Part shown: positions 16,908 through 25,336 of the stretch, piece by piece
Position numbering within the stretch: the stretch's first letter is position 1
Layout of the letters: each line of letters opens with the position of its first letter
Origin: Planctellipticum variicoloris
GTDB taxonomy: Bacteria; Planctomycetota; Planctomycetia; Planctomycetales; Planctomycetaceae
Assembly: GCF_030622045.1 (NCBI RefSeq)
Contig: NZ_CP130886.1
Span: 2,555,557-2,619,556 of the forward strand
Length of the DNA: 64,000 nt
Direction of reading: 5' to 3'
Translations under genes and position numbers: made by a program
The notes under the pieces: model-generated
The model's input: only the letters and a program-made list of their open reading frames with translations
Told to the model about the DNA's origin: nothing
The model's database searches: none

Positions 16908-18100
16908 AACGCTGCTGCTCCGGCCTCGGCACGCTTTGGAAGGTTTCCCGCGCCGGCGAGATCCTGTGGCGACGGGATCACTTCGCCGGCTGGGACGCGG
17001 CCGAGGAGGCCGTCAATGCGGGCCGGCGTCTTGGTCCGCTCCCGCTGCAGTCGATCTGCGTCTCGTGTGACGACGCGGGGAACGTGATTCTCGGCAGTTC
17101 GCCCAGCCGGGCTTGCCGCGACAATCCCGACACCGCTCAGCCGCCGATGTGGACGGTCCGCTGCTACAGCCCGGCTGGCGAACTCCGCTGGAGCTGGTCG
17201 CCGGCTCCGTTCGGCTGGCTGTCCGAGCTGACCTGGCCACCGGTGGGGGGGACGGTCGAACGCTTTCCGCCGTCAACGCCGATCGACGTCCGCCTGGCTC
17301 CCGGCCGGCAGGGGCATGCCTGGGGCAACGCCGTGGCCCGCGACATCAACGGAGCCATTCCCGGAGCCTGGTACCGGATCGACGGCCGCGGCCGGTCGAC
17401 CTGGACGCAGATCACGCCCCCCGCGCTGCAGCCCGACGAGCCCGTCCCGATGATCCATTGGCCGGCGGGGCCGCCTCTGGGCCATTCCCGGAGCTGGTTC
17501 CTGATCGGACTCGACCAATACCTGCCCCAGAGTTTCGCGGTCAACAAATTCGGCCACGATGGCGTAATCGATCCAGCCGTCGACGAGGCGTTCTTGGGGC
17601 CGAGTCCCACGACGAGCCAGGCGGATGGGATCTTCGTCAACGGCAGTTGGGCCGGTCAGGTCGCTGTGATCCAGAATCATCTGGACGACTCCCCCAACCA
17701 CTTCATCGGGCGTGTCAATTCCGCGCTCGACGCGTCGCCGATCCTCCAGTGGGCGACGGACTTCCAATTCGGCGGAGGGGGCGGCCTGCTGCTCGGTGCG
17801 CCCGACTTCGTCGGCCTGGTCAGTCCGTTCGGCGGCTACATCGTGCTGCGTGGCGCAGACGGCTCGCTGGCGGCCCGTGGGACCGTGGGGGAAGTGCCCG
17901 TGATCGATGGCGAGGTCATTCCTCCAACGACCGAGGGGCTCGGCTGGGCGCTCGCCGGCGGGGCCATGTACGACGACGACGGGCGCCCGCTCTGGCGTCC
18001 CGCCGGCGTCACCGTTCGCGACACCGCGATCGACGGTGACGAGAACTGCTACTTCGCGACGGATCGCGGAGTGCTCTCGATCGATCGATTGGACCGTTGA
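16904..18100 (+). CDS. Beta-propeller-like phage protein (tail tip or virion accessory)
   Basis: 398 residues from ATG 16,904, overlapping the upstream stop. Repeated motifs of the PQQ/quinoprotein type are visible, such as VSRAGEILWRRDHFAGW, CYSPAGELRWSWSPAPFG, YRIDGRGRSTWTQITPP and GGAMYDDDGRPLWRPAGV followed by NCYFATDRGVLSIDRLD. These suggest a five- to seven-bladed propeller. No signal peptide. Its place in the tail gene run suggests a receptor-binding or host-surface-interaction role, which is inference. Confidence 0.55.
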   Translation: MKRCCSGLGTLWKVSRAGEILWRRDHFAGWDAAEEAVNAGRRLGPLPLQSICVSCDDAGNVILGSSPSRACRDNPDTAQPPMWTVRCYSPAGELRWSWSPAPFGWLSELTWPPVGGTVERFPPSTPIDVRLAPGRQGHAWGNAVARDINGAIPGAWYRIDGRGRSTWTQITPPALQPDEPVPMIHWPAGPPLGHSRSWFLIGLDQYLPQSFAVNKFGHDGVIDPAVDEAFLGPSPTTSQADGIFVNGSWAGQVAVIQNHLDDSPNHFIGRVNSALDASPILQWATDFQFGGGGGLLLGAPDFVGLVSPFGGYIVLRGADGSLAARGTVGEVPVIDGEVIPPTTEGLGWALAGGAMYDDDGRPLWRPAGVTVRDTAIDGDENCYFATDRGVLSIDRLDR

Positions 18101-18104
18101 AAGG

Positions 18105-19973
18105 ATGCTTTCCACCGTGGCCTTCAAGTCTCATGCCGTGCTGCAGCCCCGCGCCATGGATCCGACTCCGACGCCGGCCCGGTCCGGTCCGCTCAACTGC
18201 GCCGTGGTCATTCCCTGCCACAACTACGGGCGCTTCCTGGCCGAGGCGCTGGAATCCGCCCTGGCCCAGACCCGGCCGGCGGCCGAGATCGTCGTCGTCC
18301 TGGACAACTGCCGGGACGACTCGGCGGCCGTGGCTGCGCGGTATCGGGACCGGGGCGTGCAGGTGCTGCAGGTCCAGTGCTGTGACACCACGCTCAGCCG
18401 GCGGGCCGGACTGCGGGCGACGTCGGCCCCGTACGTCGTGTTCCTGGACGCCGACGACAAACTCAGCGAGGACTTCCTGGAAGTCGGCCTGCCGCTCTTC
18501 AACGACCAGCGGGTGGGGATCGTCACCGGGACGGCTCACGAGTTCGGCCTGTCGTCGGAGGTCTGGGCTCCCGAACTGTGCGACATGCGGCAGTCCTGCT
18601 GCGCCACGAGCGCCAGCCTCGTTCGCCGCGTGGCGATCGACGGGACGCGGTCCTACGAGCAGCTCGAACCGGTGGGCATGATCTCCGAGGACTACTGGCT
18701 CTGGAAACGACTGGAGGCGGCCGGCTGGCAAGTGGCCCGCAGCTCCGGCATTCACTGGTACCGCCGCCACGATCGCAACGAGACCCTCGACTACCCGGTC
18801 GCCTGGGCCGATCGCTACCGGCAGGCCGCCGGACCGCGTTCGCGGGAGACCGTGCGCGTCGGGTTCGTGACGCCGTCGCTGGTCGCCGGCGGCGTCACCC
18901 GCCATCTGCAGATGCTCGTGAAGCATGCCCGCGGCCTGCGGTGGGCGGGCGCTGTCGTCGTCGATCGCGGGCCGGTCGATGACGCCTCGGCTTCCGTGAT
19001 TCGTCAGGCCATGCCGATCACCGGCGGGCCGGCCAACGAGCGCCCCGGGTCCGATTCGAAGCTAGTCGATCGACGGACGACGGCTGCCGAGGCCCTCGCC
19101 GAGCTGGTCGACCGTTGCGACGTCCTCTACGTCTGGGGGCACGGCTTCCGCTCCCTGCTGGAACCGTTCGCCGACCGGCTGCCGATCGTCCTGGCCTTGC
19201 ACGCGACGGGGATCTGGTCGACCGAGTCGGCCGCCGAGCTGGGGGACCTGGCTACGTCGATCATCGGCGTCGCCGAACGCTGCCGGAGCAACGTGCCGGC
19301 CGAGGATCGACGCCGGCTGCAGGTGATCCCCAACGGGGCCGACCTGGCGGCCTTGCACCCGCTCGAATCGCGGTGGCAGGTCCGGCGGCGCTGGAAGGTC
19401 TCCTCGCGACAACTGGCGGTCGGGTTCGTCGGCCGCTGGAGTCCTGAAAAGAATCCCCTGGCACTGGCCCAGGCCGTGAATCGACTCGGACCCGACGCCG
19501 TGGCCGTCTACTGCTCGCCGCAGTCGGTCGAGTCGCCGGCGTCGTCGGCGCTGACTCTGCAGACCCGGCGCGAGGTCGAACAGCTCACCGGCGGCCGCGT
19601 CGTCTGGACGCACAGCCCGACGATGGGCGAAATCTATCAGGCCCTCGATTGTCTGATCCTGCCGAGTCACGAAGAAGGGGGGCCGCTGGTGGCGCTGGAG
19701 GCCTTCGCCGCCGGCTGCCCGCTGGTGGCCACGCCGGTCGGGACGCTCCCGGACCTCACGGCGCGCCATGGGGCGCTCTACGTCCCGGTCCCGCTCGATC
19801 CGTCCGGGGACGTCCTGGCGGCTGCGGTCCGGCAGGCGGTCGATCCGCTCCATCGTCCCGTGGTCGAACGGGCACGGGAATTCGCCCTGTACCGCGGCAA
19901 CGCCCGCCGCATGGCCAGCGAGTGGGTCGCCGCCTTCCGCGACGCCGCCCGCAGCGGCCCGCGGCGGGAGTGA
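18105..19973 (+). CDS. Bifunctional glycosyltransferase (GT2 + GT4 domains)
   Basis: 622 residues. Residues about 25-240 form a GT-A family 2 domain: AVVIPCHNYGRFLAEALESAL, then the metal-binding VVFLDADDKLSEDF and an acceptor-region MISEDYWLWKRLE. Residues about 250-610 form a GT-B family 4 domain: IPNGADL, GFVGRWSPEKNPLALAQAV, LPSHEEGGPLVALEAFAAGCPLVATPVG. Start ATG 18,105 is five bases after the preceding stop; ATG 18,156 is an alternative. Soluble. It may glycosylate virion proteins (the neighbouring tail genes) or alter host surface sugars to exclude other phages; both are inference. Confidence 0.8.
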   Translation: MLSTVAFKSHAVLQPRAMDPTPTPARSGPLNCAVVIPCHNYGRFLAEALESALAQTRPAAEIVVVLDNCRDDSAAVAARYRDRGVQVLQVQCCDTTLSRRAGLRATSAPYVVFLDADDKLSEDFLEVGLPLFNDQRVGIVTGTAHEFGLSSEVWAPELCDMRQSCCATSASLVRRVAIDGTRSYEQLEPVGMISEDYWLWKRLEAAGWQVARSSGIHWYRRHDRNETLDYPVAWADRYRQAAGPRSRETVRVGFVTPSLVAGGVTRHLQMLVKHARGLRWAGAVVVDRGPVDDASASVIRQAMPITGGPANERPGSDSKLVDRRTTAAEALAELVDRCDVLYVWGHGFRSLLEPFADRLPIVLALHATGIWSTESAAELGDLATSIIGVAERCRSNVPAEDRRRLQVIPNGADLAALHPLESRWQVRRRWKVSSRQLAVGFVGRWSPEKNPLALAQAVNRLGPDAVAVYCSPQSVESPASSALTLQTRREVEQLTGGRVVWTHSPTMGEIYQALDCLILPSHEEGGPLVALEAFAAGCPLVATPVGTLPDLTARHGALYVPVPLDPSGDVLAAAVRQAVDPLHRPVVERAREFALYRGNARRMASEWVAAFRDAARSGPRRE

Positions 19974-19991
19974 TTCCGCGCGAAATCACTC
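19970..19991. repeat. Imperfect palindrome, second copy of the 7143 element
   Basis: Near copy of the 20-bp palindrome at 7143-7162, extended by one base pair on each side and carrying one mismatched pair near the centre. It spans the stop of the glycosyltransferase gene and precedes the Dam-like gene, so it could be an operator or a termination/processing hairpin. Confidence 0.5.
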
Positions 19992-20029
19992 GTTTCGAAA
20001 CCTCTCCTCAAACGCGAAGGAACGCTCGC

Positions 20030-20908
20030 ATGTTGAACCAGATCGTCCCGTGGTACGGCAGCAAGCCAGCCCTCTCCCGTCACATCCTGCCCGAGTTCGG
20101 CCCCCATCGCGCTTACTGGGAGCCGTTAACCGGCGGGTTCGGCATGATCTTCAAGAAGGAGCGTTGCCGGTTCGAGACTCTGAACGACCTGCACGGCGAC
20201 ATGATCAACCTGGCCCGCACAGTCGCAAGCTCCGTCCTGTGCGCCGCCCTGGTGCGACGTCTCAGTCGGCGGCTGAATTGCGAGGCCACCCACAAGGACG
20301 CCCTGGAACGGCAGCGTGAGCCGTTCGTAGAAGGCGTCGACCGGGCGGCCGATTTCTTCTGCGTCTGCTGGATGTCGATGAACGGGTACGCGGGCACGAC
20401 GTCGTCCCAGTCCTTTGCGACCCGCTTCAAGAATTCCGGCGACTCGAAGCCGTCAAAGTTCCGGGCCGCCCTGGCTTCGATCCGCGCCTGGCATGACCGA
20501 TTGCAGAACGTGACGATCCTGCAGCGGGACGGGTTCGACGTCCTGGGCCGCATCGCCGACGAAGCGGGAACGCTGATCTATTGCGACCCGCCCTACGTCG
20601 TGAAGGGGGGCAAGTATCGGCACGACTTCGTCGCCGAAGACCATGCCCGCCTGGCGGCCGCCCTCGCCCGGTTCCAGCAGGCCCGGGTGATCGTCAGCTA
20701 TTACGACCACCCGCTGCTCGACCAGCTCTACGCCGGCTGGCACAAGCGGATCCTCAGCGAGTGGACGCATCACCCGCAGAACGGCGTCAAGAAAGTGAAG
20801 CCGCCCGAAATTCTGCTGATCAACGGACCGTCGCTCGCCGCGAGCGTTCCGCCGTCGACGACGTCGTCGACGCGCAAACGTGCCCGGGCTCAGCAGCTCG
20901 CCGTCTGA
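20030..20908 (+). CDS. Phage Dam-type N6-adenine DNA methyltransferase
   Basis: 292 residues from ATG 20,030 with AAGGAA upstream. D12-class (alpha) enzyme that transfers methyl from S-adenosylmethionine to adenine. AdoMet-binding region IVPWYGSKPALSRHIL and YWEPLTGGFGMIF at the N-terminus, target-recognition region in the middle, catalytic YCDPPYVVKGGKY near residue 183, then VIVSYYDHPLL. Order and length fit orphan phage Dam proteins. It could protect phage DNA from host restriction or BREX-like systems; specificity cannot be read from sequence. Confidence 0.85.
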   Translation: MLNQIVPWYGSKPALSRHILPEFGPHRAYWEPLTGGFGMIFKKERCRFETLNDLHGDMINLARTVASSVLCAALVRRLSRRLNCEATHKDALERQREPFVEGVDRAADFFCVCWMSMNGYAGTTSSQSFATRFKNSGDSKPSKFRAALASIRAWHDRLQNVTILQRDGFDVLGRIADEAGTLIYCDPPYVVKGGKYRHDFVAEDHARLAAALARFQQARVIVSYYDHPLLDQLYAGWHKRILSEWTHHPQNGVKKVKPPEILLINGPSLAASVPPSTTSSTRKRARAQQLAV

Positions 20909-20921
20909 CCGAAAGAGAAGC

Positions 20922-20953
20922 GACCGGCCGGCAGTAGGAGCTGCCGGCCGGTC
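20922..20953 (+). terminator. Hairpin, 13-bp stem and 6-nt loop, after dam-like gene
   Basis: GACCGGCCGGCAG and its exact reverse complement flank a TAGGAG loop, starting 14 nt after the Dam-like stop. Very stable, but without a run of T, so it may be a transcript-stabilising or rho-assisted terminator hairpin. Confidence 0.5.
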
Positions 20954-20972
20954 CACACGTCAGCCTGAATCT

Positions 20973-21016
20973 GGCAGGCCGACATGCGTGTCCCCGTGGG
21001 GATTTGCATGCCTGCC
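20973..21016. other. Nested hairpin in the leader of the second methyltransferase gene
   Basis: Stacked complementary segments GGCAGG/CCTGCC, CATGC/GCATG and CCCC/GGGG separated by symmetric 4-nt internal loops could fold into one long structured stem. It lies about 140 nt before the start of the second methyltransferase gene and could be a leader or regulatory RNA structure. Evidence is base pairing alone. Confidence 0.35.
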
Positions 21017-21154
21017 GCCAACCTGTCTCACTGTTGCCCGTCGCGCCGCCGCTTCCCGGCTGGTGCGGTTCCTGCTGCGCGGATTCGCGGCCCGCCGCTG
21101 ATGCGATCGAACCCGCTCGTTCGTTCGATCTCACCTGCAGCAAAGGCCCGCACG

Positions 21155-21943
21155 ATGCGACCATTTTTCGAGAACGCTCAGACCCGACTTTTTCACGCCG
21201 AGATCCACGAAGCCCTCCCACAGCTCGCACCGGCGAGCTATGACGCGGTGATCACCGACCCGCCGTATTGCTCCGGCGGGACGACGGCGGGCGAACGCCG
21301 CCGATCGCCGGAAGACAAGTACTCGCAGGACGGCGAACTCCGGGGCCGCCCCTCGTTCGGCGGAGACCTCAAAGACCAGCGGTCTTTCACCTGGTGGTGT
21401 CAGCAATGGTTGATCGACTGCCGCCGGCTGCTCAAGCCGGGAGGGTACTGCCTGGTCTTCATCGACTGGCGACAGCTCCCCGCGATGACGGACGCCTTTC
21501 AGGCGGCCGACCTGACCTGGCGGGGGATCATCGCCTGGGACAAGGGAAGCGGAGCCCGCGCCCCGCATAAGGGCTATTTCCGCCACCAATGCGAATATCT
21601 GGTCTGGGGGACGAAGGGCGCCTGCCCTCAGGCTACCCACGCCGGACCGTTCGACGGCTGCTACTCGGTCGGCGTCCGCAAGGCGGACAAGCATCACCTG
21701 ACGGGCAAGCCGACCGAACTGCTGCGGGAGCTGGTGCAAGTCGTCCCACCCGGAGCGCGGATCCTCGACCCGTTCGCGGGAAGCGGAACCACGCTGGTGG
21801 CCGCGCAGGAACTGGGCCGCCCGGCGGACGGCATCGAACGCGAGCGGGAGTACTGCGAAATCTCGCGCGGCCGCCTGCAGCCGGTCCGCCCGGCCGAACC
21901 ACCCCGTCGCGCGCCGCCCCGGAATCGCTCGCTGGCGGTGTGA
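21155..21943 (+). CDS. Phage DNA methyltransferase (beta class, N4-C or N6-A)
   Basis: 262 residues. Catalytic motif IV VITDPPYCSGG is near the N-terminus (residue 32) and the AdoMet motif I DPFAGSGTTLVAAQELGR is near residue 205, the beta-class order. TGKPTELLRELVQVVPPG precedes motif I as usual. ATG 21,155 begins the conserved N-terminus; earlier in-frame ATGs lie within the structured leader. Together with the Dam-type gene it forms a two-methyltransferase cassette at the prophage right end. Likely role: modification of phage DNA against restriction. Confidence 0.85.
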   Translation: MRPFFENAQTRLFHAEIHEALPQLAPASYDAVITDPPYCSGGTTAGERRRSPEDKYSQDGELRGRPSFGGDLKDQRSFTWWCQQWLIDCRRLLKPGGYCLVFIDWRQLPAMTDAFQAADLTWRGIIAWDKGSGARAPHKGYFRHQCEYLVWGTKGACPQATHAGPFDGCYSVGVRKADKHHLTGKPTELLRELVQVVPPGARILDPFAGSGTTLVAAQELGRPADGIEREREYCEISRGRLQPVRPAEPPRRAPPRNRSLAV

Positions 21944-21989
21944 CCGGCGCGACCGCTTCAAGCTGCCCTGAAACGCGTGCGCAACTAGG

Positions 21990-22093
21990 TTGAGGGCCTA
22001 GTGGTAGCAATACCGTGCAGGTTCAAGTCCTGTCTTGGGCATTGTCTGACGCTGAAACGAGTTACGTTACCTGCCGACGGTCGGCAGTGCAGC
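21990..22093 (+). repeat. att repeat, left copy (contains 3' part of a tRNA-Leu-like gene)
   Basis: Identical over 104 bp to 55,842-55,945. The first 52 bases form the 3' part of a class II tRNA: variable arm (GGTAGCAATACC), T-arm stem GCAGG/CCTGT around TTCAAGT, acceptor strand CTTGGGC and discriminator A, with no encoded CCA. The 5' half is absent here, so this is a tRNA fragment created by integration, not a functional gene. The acceptor strand would pair with GCCCAAG, the usual start of tRNA-Leu. The second half of the repeat is presumably attP-derived. Confidence 0.85.
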
Positions 22094-22109
22094 AGAATCC
22101 AGTTGTGAA

Positions 22110-22130
22110 TGTGGGTAGTCACTACCCACA
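22110..22130. promoter_or_regulatory. Inverted pair of putative integrase arm-type sites (left end)
   Basis: TGTGGGTAGT and ACTACCCACA form a perfect inverted repeat around a central C, 17 bp inside the left att repeat and 18 bp before the integrase start. The same half-site occurs twice in direct orientation near the right end (55,693-55,712). Sharing between the two ends suggests arm-type binding sites for the integrase; it may also act as an operator for the integrase gene. Confidence 0.5.
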
Positions 22131-22148
22131 AACCCTGGAGCTGCACAA

Positions 22149-23222
22149 ATGCCACGTCCAAAGTCGACCGTTCCGGCTTATTCGCGCCACACGCCCAGCG
22201 GGCAGGCATGCGCCTACATTAACCGCAAGCGGGTCTACCTTGGCCCCTACGGATCCCCGGAGTCCCGCGAACGCTATGCGGCGATCATCACGGGGCTGCA
22301 GCGTGGCGAACTGCCGAATCCGGCCGAAAACGAGGCGGCAGGCCCTCGCTCAATCACCGTCAACGTACTCTGCCTGCGGTTCCTCACGGACTACGCTCAG
22401 CGGTATCGGAATTCGGACGGGACGCCCTCGGCGGAAGTGGACTGCCACAAAGGGGCGATTCGCCATCTGCGCGCCATCTGCGGCGAGACGTCGACCGACA
22501 GCTTCGGACCGTTGCGACTCCGGGCCGTTCGCGAGGCGATGGTGAGAACCGGCTGGTCGCGGGGCTTCATCAATTCCCAGGTCGCTCGCATCCGCCTGAT
22601 CTTCCGCGTGGGTGTTTCCTGGGAAATGGTCAAACCCGAGACGCTGGTGCCGCTTGAATCCCTGCCCGCCCTGGCTCCGGGCGAATCCGCCGCCCCGGAA
22701 CGACCACGGCGCAAGCCGGTCACCGACGAACAGGTGCAGGCCGTCCGCCAGCATTTGAAAGAACGGGACCGCGATATTCTGGACTTGCTGCTGCTGACGG
22801 GAGCGCGGCCCGGCGAGATCATCAACCTGAGAGTCGGCGACATCGAACGCACCGGCGAAGTCTGGCGCGCCGAGCTGAAGAATCATAAGAACGCGGCTCG
22901 TGGAAAATCCCGCGTGCTGCAGTTTAATGAAACTGCGCAGAAGATCCTGGCCAAGTACTTCACGTCGCCCGACCCGGACGTCCGGCTGTTCGCGACCCGT
23001 CGTGACACGTTTTCCGGCCGACTTCGCTACGCGTGCCGGGCGAACAACATCCCGGAATTCTGCCCGCACCAGTGCCGGCACGCCGTCGCCACTAAACTGG
23101 CTGACATGGTCGACACCGAGGCCGCGCAGCGCCTGCTGGGACACTCCACCAAGGCCATGACGCTAATGTATTCGCGGACGGCGGAACGGCAGGCGGTGGA
23201 AGCGGCGAAAGCCTTGGGCTGA
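22149..23222 (+). CDS. int: Tyrosine recombinase / site-specific integrase
   Basis: 357 residues. Catalyses integration and excision at the adjacent tRNA-linked repeat. N-terminal arm/core-binding domain to about residue 180, then the catalytic domain: first Arg in LLTGARPGEIINL, His-x-x-Arg in HQCRHAVATKL, second His in LLGHSTKAMT and nucleophile Tyr in LMYSRTAER. All catalytic positions are present, so it should be active. Start 56 bp after the left att repeat; the pseudogene at 56,001 has exactly the same spacing from the right repeat. Confidence 0.92.
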   Translation: MPRPKSTVPAYSRHTPSGQACAYINRKRVYLGPYGSPESRERYAAIITGLQRGELPNPAENEAAGPRSITVNVLCLRFLTDYAQRYRNSDGTPSAEVDCHKGAIRHLRAICGETSTDSFGPLRLRAVREAMVRTGWSRGFINSQVARIRLIFRVGVSWEMVKPETLVPLESLPALAPGESAAPERPRRKPVTDEQVQAVRQHLKERDRDILDLLLLTGARPGEIINLRVGDIERTGEVWRAELKNHKNAARGKSRVLQFNETAQKILAKYFTSPDPDVRLFATRRDTFSGRLRYACRANNIPEFCPHQCRHAVATKLADMVDTEAAQRLLGHSTKAMTLMYSRTAERQAVEAAKALG

Positions 23223-23342
23223 TTCTTCTTCGCCGATAGGGAATGCGATAGCCTGAGAATGTCGTAGCGAACTGCGTCTCAGACTTCATGAGCCGGGCTG
23301 CGACCGCAGAGTTGCAATCGTGCCAATCGGGGGTAGACACAA

Positions 23343-24104
23343 ATGGGAAAGAAGGCAAAGCGCCAGGACGTGTCTCCCGGTATGCGTGTCTCCGGACCAT
23401 ATCCATCACTTGACGGGTTGGATACCCCATCAAAGCTGAAACTGGTGCTGAGTCACAACATCGACGAGCTGCTGGAACAGGCTGAGGAGCAATGCCGCCC
23501 CATAGTCGAGGCGCTCGGCGCTCGGCTCTCGACGAACGAAGAAAAGTTCCTCACAAGTACTTTTCTGAGCATTCTTCCGCAGATGAATGAGGCCATTGAG
23601 GCAACCGGCGAACTCCCTCGCCACACACATTTTCTTGTCGGCGGAGAGCGGCCGTCAGTTGATTCTCCGGAGTATTACGCCAAGACCGCCTGGATCGAAG
23701 TTGAGAACGCCCGCCAGGCATTCCAGGACGGCAAACCTCGGGAGGCTGCTTATTGCTGCTTTGTCGCCGGTTTTTATTTTGCAGCAGTCCAATTCTCTCA
23801 ATACGAGAACTTGGTGAAGCGGGAGCAGGCTGCAGCCGCGACTCGATCGCAGAATACAGCGGCGCGAATGACAAGGACGAACGAGCGCAAGCTCGAATTG
23901 ATTGCCGAGATGAAGCGCCGGCTGAGCTTGAAGAAGAACGCCAGAATGAGCGTCAAGTCCATCGCCCAGGAAATGACGGAGGAGACCGTCGTCGACGCCG
24001 AAGGGAACATTGTTCCCAGATGGGCAACCCGGCCGGGAAAGGCCATCAGCGTCCGGGCGCTTGAAGGCTATTACGCGGAAGGTCGCACGTCGGAACTGAA
24101 GTGA
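23343..24104 (+). CDS. Hypothetical protein of the integrative element
   Basis: 253 residues, no recognised family. Highly charged and mostly helical: a predicted helical core (LDTPSKLKLVLSHNIDELLEQAEEQCRPIVEALG), a more hydrophobic segment around FVAGFYFAAVQFSQYE, then a long basic helix (TNERKLELIAEMKRRLSLKKNARMSVKSIAQEM) that could bind nucleic acid. The C-terminus resembles a small HTH-like region (KAISVRALEGYYAEG). Lies between integrase and replication genes. Confidence 0.7.
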   Translation: MGKKAKRQDVSPGMRVSGPYPSLDGLDTPSKLKLVLSHNIDELLEQAEEQCRPIVEALGARLSTNEEKFLTSTFLSILPQMNEAIEATGELPRHTHFLVGGERPSVDSPEYYAKTAWIEVENARQAFQDGKPREAAYCCFVAGFYFAAVQFSQYENLVKREQAAAATRSQNTAARMTRTNERKLELIAEMKRRLSLKKNARMSVKSIAQEMTEETVVDAEGNIVPRWATRPGKAISVRALEGYYAEGRTSELK

Positions 24105-24107
24105 CGC

Positions 24108-24132
24108 TGCGCAGGTTCGGCGACTCTGCGCA
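24108..24132. repeat. 25-bp palindromic unit 1 (iteron-like)
   Basis: Arms TGCGCAG and CTGCGCA enclose an 11-bp TTCGG-containing spacer. A second unit at 25,337-25,361 differs only at two spacer positions. Removing the intervening IS630 copy and one TA leaves the two units 40 bp apart, upstream of the DUF1580 and primase-helicase genes. Could be iterons of an origin or operators of a DNA-binding protein. Confidence 0.5.
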
Positions 24133-24145
24133 AAACTTCGACCTA

Positions 24146-25332
24146 AATCACCGGCCACGAATGTGAGGCGCGCGGCAGAGCGGAGGGATTGCAGTGGAAA
24201 CGAGATGGGGAACCCTTACCTTGGAGGTATCACAACTCCAAACCAAGGAAGGAGTTCCCCATGGAAGGCATTCTTTCACCCCGGGCGGAGCGCGCCAAGC
24301 AGCGGTTGTCCGAGCAGTTGAAGTTTCTGAAGGACGCCGGGCTGAGAACGCGGTATCTGATCGTGATCCATCGACTGGAAGGACGTTCTCCCACCTGGAT
24401 TGCCCGCTCGCTCAAGGTCGGTCGCAGCACCGTGTATCGGACCGAGCAGCGTTACGGGAAGGACGGCGAGATCGGTTTGTTCGACCGGCGGGGCGGCAAC
24501 GGGCCACGGAAACTGACCGAGGAGTACCTGACGCAGTTGCGGGAGGTCGTGGCCGGCGATCCGCTGCAGGACGGCTGGAAGCGGCCGACCTGGACGCGGG
24601 AGATGCTGATCACAACGCTCCGTCGACGGACGAGTGTGAAGATCAGCCTGTCGACGATGAGCCGGGCCTTGCGGCTGATCGGGGCGCGGCGCGGACGACC
24701 GAAGCCAACGGTCGAGTGTCCGTGGCCGGAGGCCGAAAAACAGCAGTGTCTGGAGCAGATCGAGGAACTGGTGGCGCATCTGCCGACGGGCGAAGTGGCG
24801 GTCTGGGAGGACGAGATCGACATCCATCTCAATCCGAAGATCGGCGAGGACTGGATGCTCCGCGGGCAGCAGAAACAGGTTCTCACGCCGGGGAAGAACG
24901 AGAAGCGTTACCTGGCGGGGGCTCAGGATGCGCGGACGAAGGAGTTGATCGCGATCGAAGGCGACCGGAAGGACACGGCGTTGTTCGTACTGCTGCTGTG
25001 GGAGCTGACGCAGCGCTATCCGCAGGCGAAGAAGATCCATGTCGTCCTGGACAACTACGCGATCCATACGACCCGACTGGTGCGGGAGAGTCTGGCGACG
25101 CCGCTGGGGCGCAGGCTGCGCCTGCACTTCCTGCCGCCGTACTGTCCGGATCACAACCGGATCGAACGAACGTGGGAGGACTTACACGCCAACGTGACAC
25201 GGAACCACAAATGCTCGACGATGCCGCAACTGATGCGAAACGTCCGCTCCTACATCCGCCGACACAACCACCGGCGACCGGCGGCGCTGTAGGAACGACC
25301 ATCGAAGTGTTTCAGAATCGTGGCCGGTGATT
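24146..25332 (+). mobile_element. IS630-type insertion sequence, copy 1
   Basis: 1187 bp, bounded by TA target duplications (24,144-24,145 and 25,333-25,334) and terminal inverted repeats beginning AATCACCGGCCACGA. The single transposase gene is on the plus strand. A second copy with identical transposase translation lies at 41,242-42,428 in the opposite orientation. It inserted between the two 25-bp palindromic units, apparently without hitting a gene. Confidence 0.92.
24261..25292 (+). CDS. IS630-type DDE transposase, copy 1
   Basis: 343 residues from ATG 24,261, with GGAAGGAG directly upstream; longer in-frame starts reach into the terminal repeat and are unlikely. N-terminal HTH (GRSPTWIARSLKVGRSTVYRTEQRYG), then the DDE domain: first acidic residues in VWEDEIDIHL, second Asp in HVVLDNYAIH, Glu in NRIERTWEDLH. 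Full-length and presumably active. The family inserts at TA dinucleotides, as seen here. Confidence 0.92.
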   Translation: MEGILSPRAERAKQRLSEQLKFLKDAGLRTRYLIVIHRLEGRSPTWIARSLKVGRSTVYRTEQRYGKDGEIGLFDRRGGNGPRKLTEEYLTQLREVVAGDPLQDGWKRPTWTREMLITTLRRRTSVKISLSTMSRALRLIGARRGRPKPTVECPWPEAEKQQCLEQIEELVAHLPTGEVAVWEDEIDIHLNPKIGEDWMLRGQQKQVLTPGKNEKRYLAGAQDARTKELIAIEGDRKDTALFVLLLWELTQRYPQAKKIHVVLDNYAIHTTRLVRESLATPLGRRLRLHFLPPYCPDHNRIERTWEDLHANVTRNHKCSTMPQLMRNVRSYIRRHNHRRPAAL

Positions 25333-25336
25333 TAGT

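Larger units (their letters stand above)
1..21989 (+). mobile_element. Prophage, right part (siphovirus-type), left end outside window
   Basis: A continuous co-directional run of virion genes in the lambda/HK97 order: terminase, gpW-like, portal, protease/scaffold, capsid, connectors, tail tube, chaperone, tape measure, distal tail, followed by a glycosyltransferase and two DNA methyltransferases. It ends at the 104-bp repeat at 21,990, which contains a tRNA 3' end. No lysis, integrase, repressor or replication genes of this phage are inside the window, so its left arm must lie upstream. All structural genes are open and tightly packed, so the module looks intact. The boundary at 21,989 is inferred from the repeat. 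Confidence 0.85.

Noticed and set aside
21990-22045. Functional tRNA gene
   Set aside because: Only the 3' half (variable arm, T-arm, acceptor strand) is present; the 5' acceptor, D-arm and anticodon are missing in both repeat copies.
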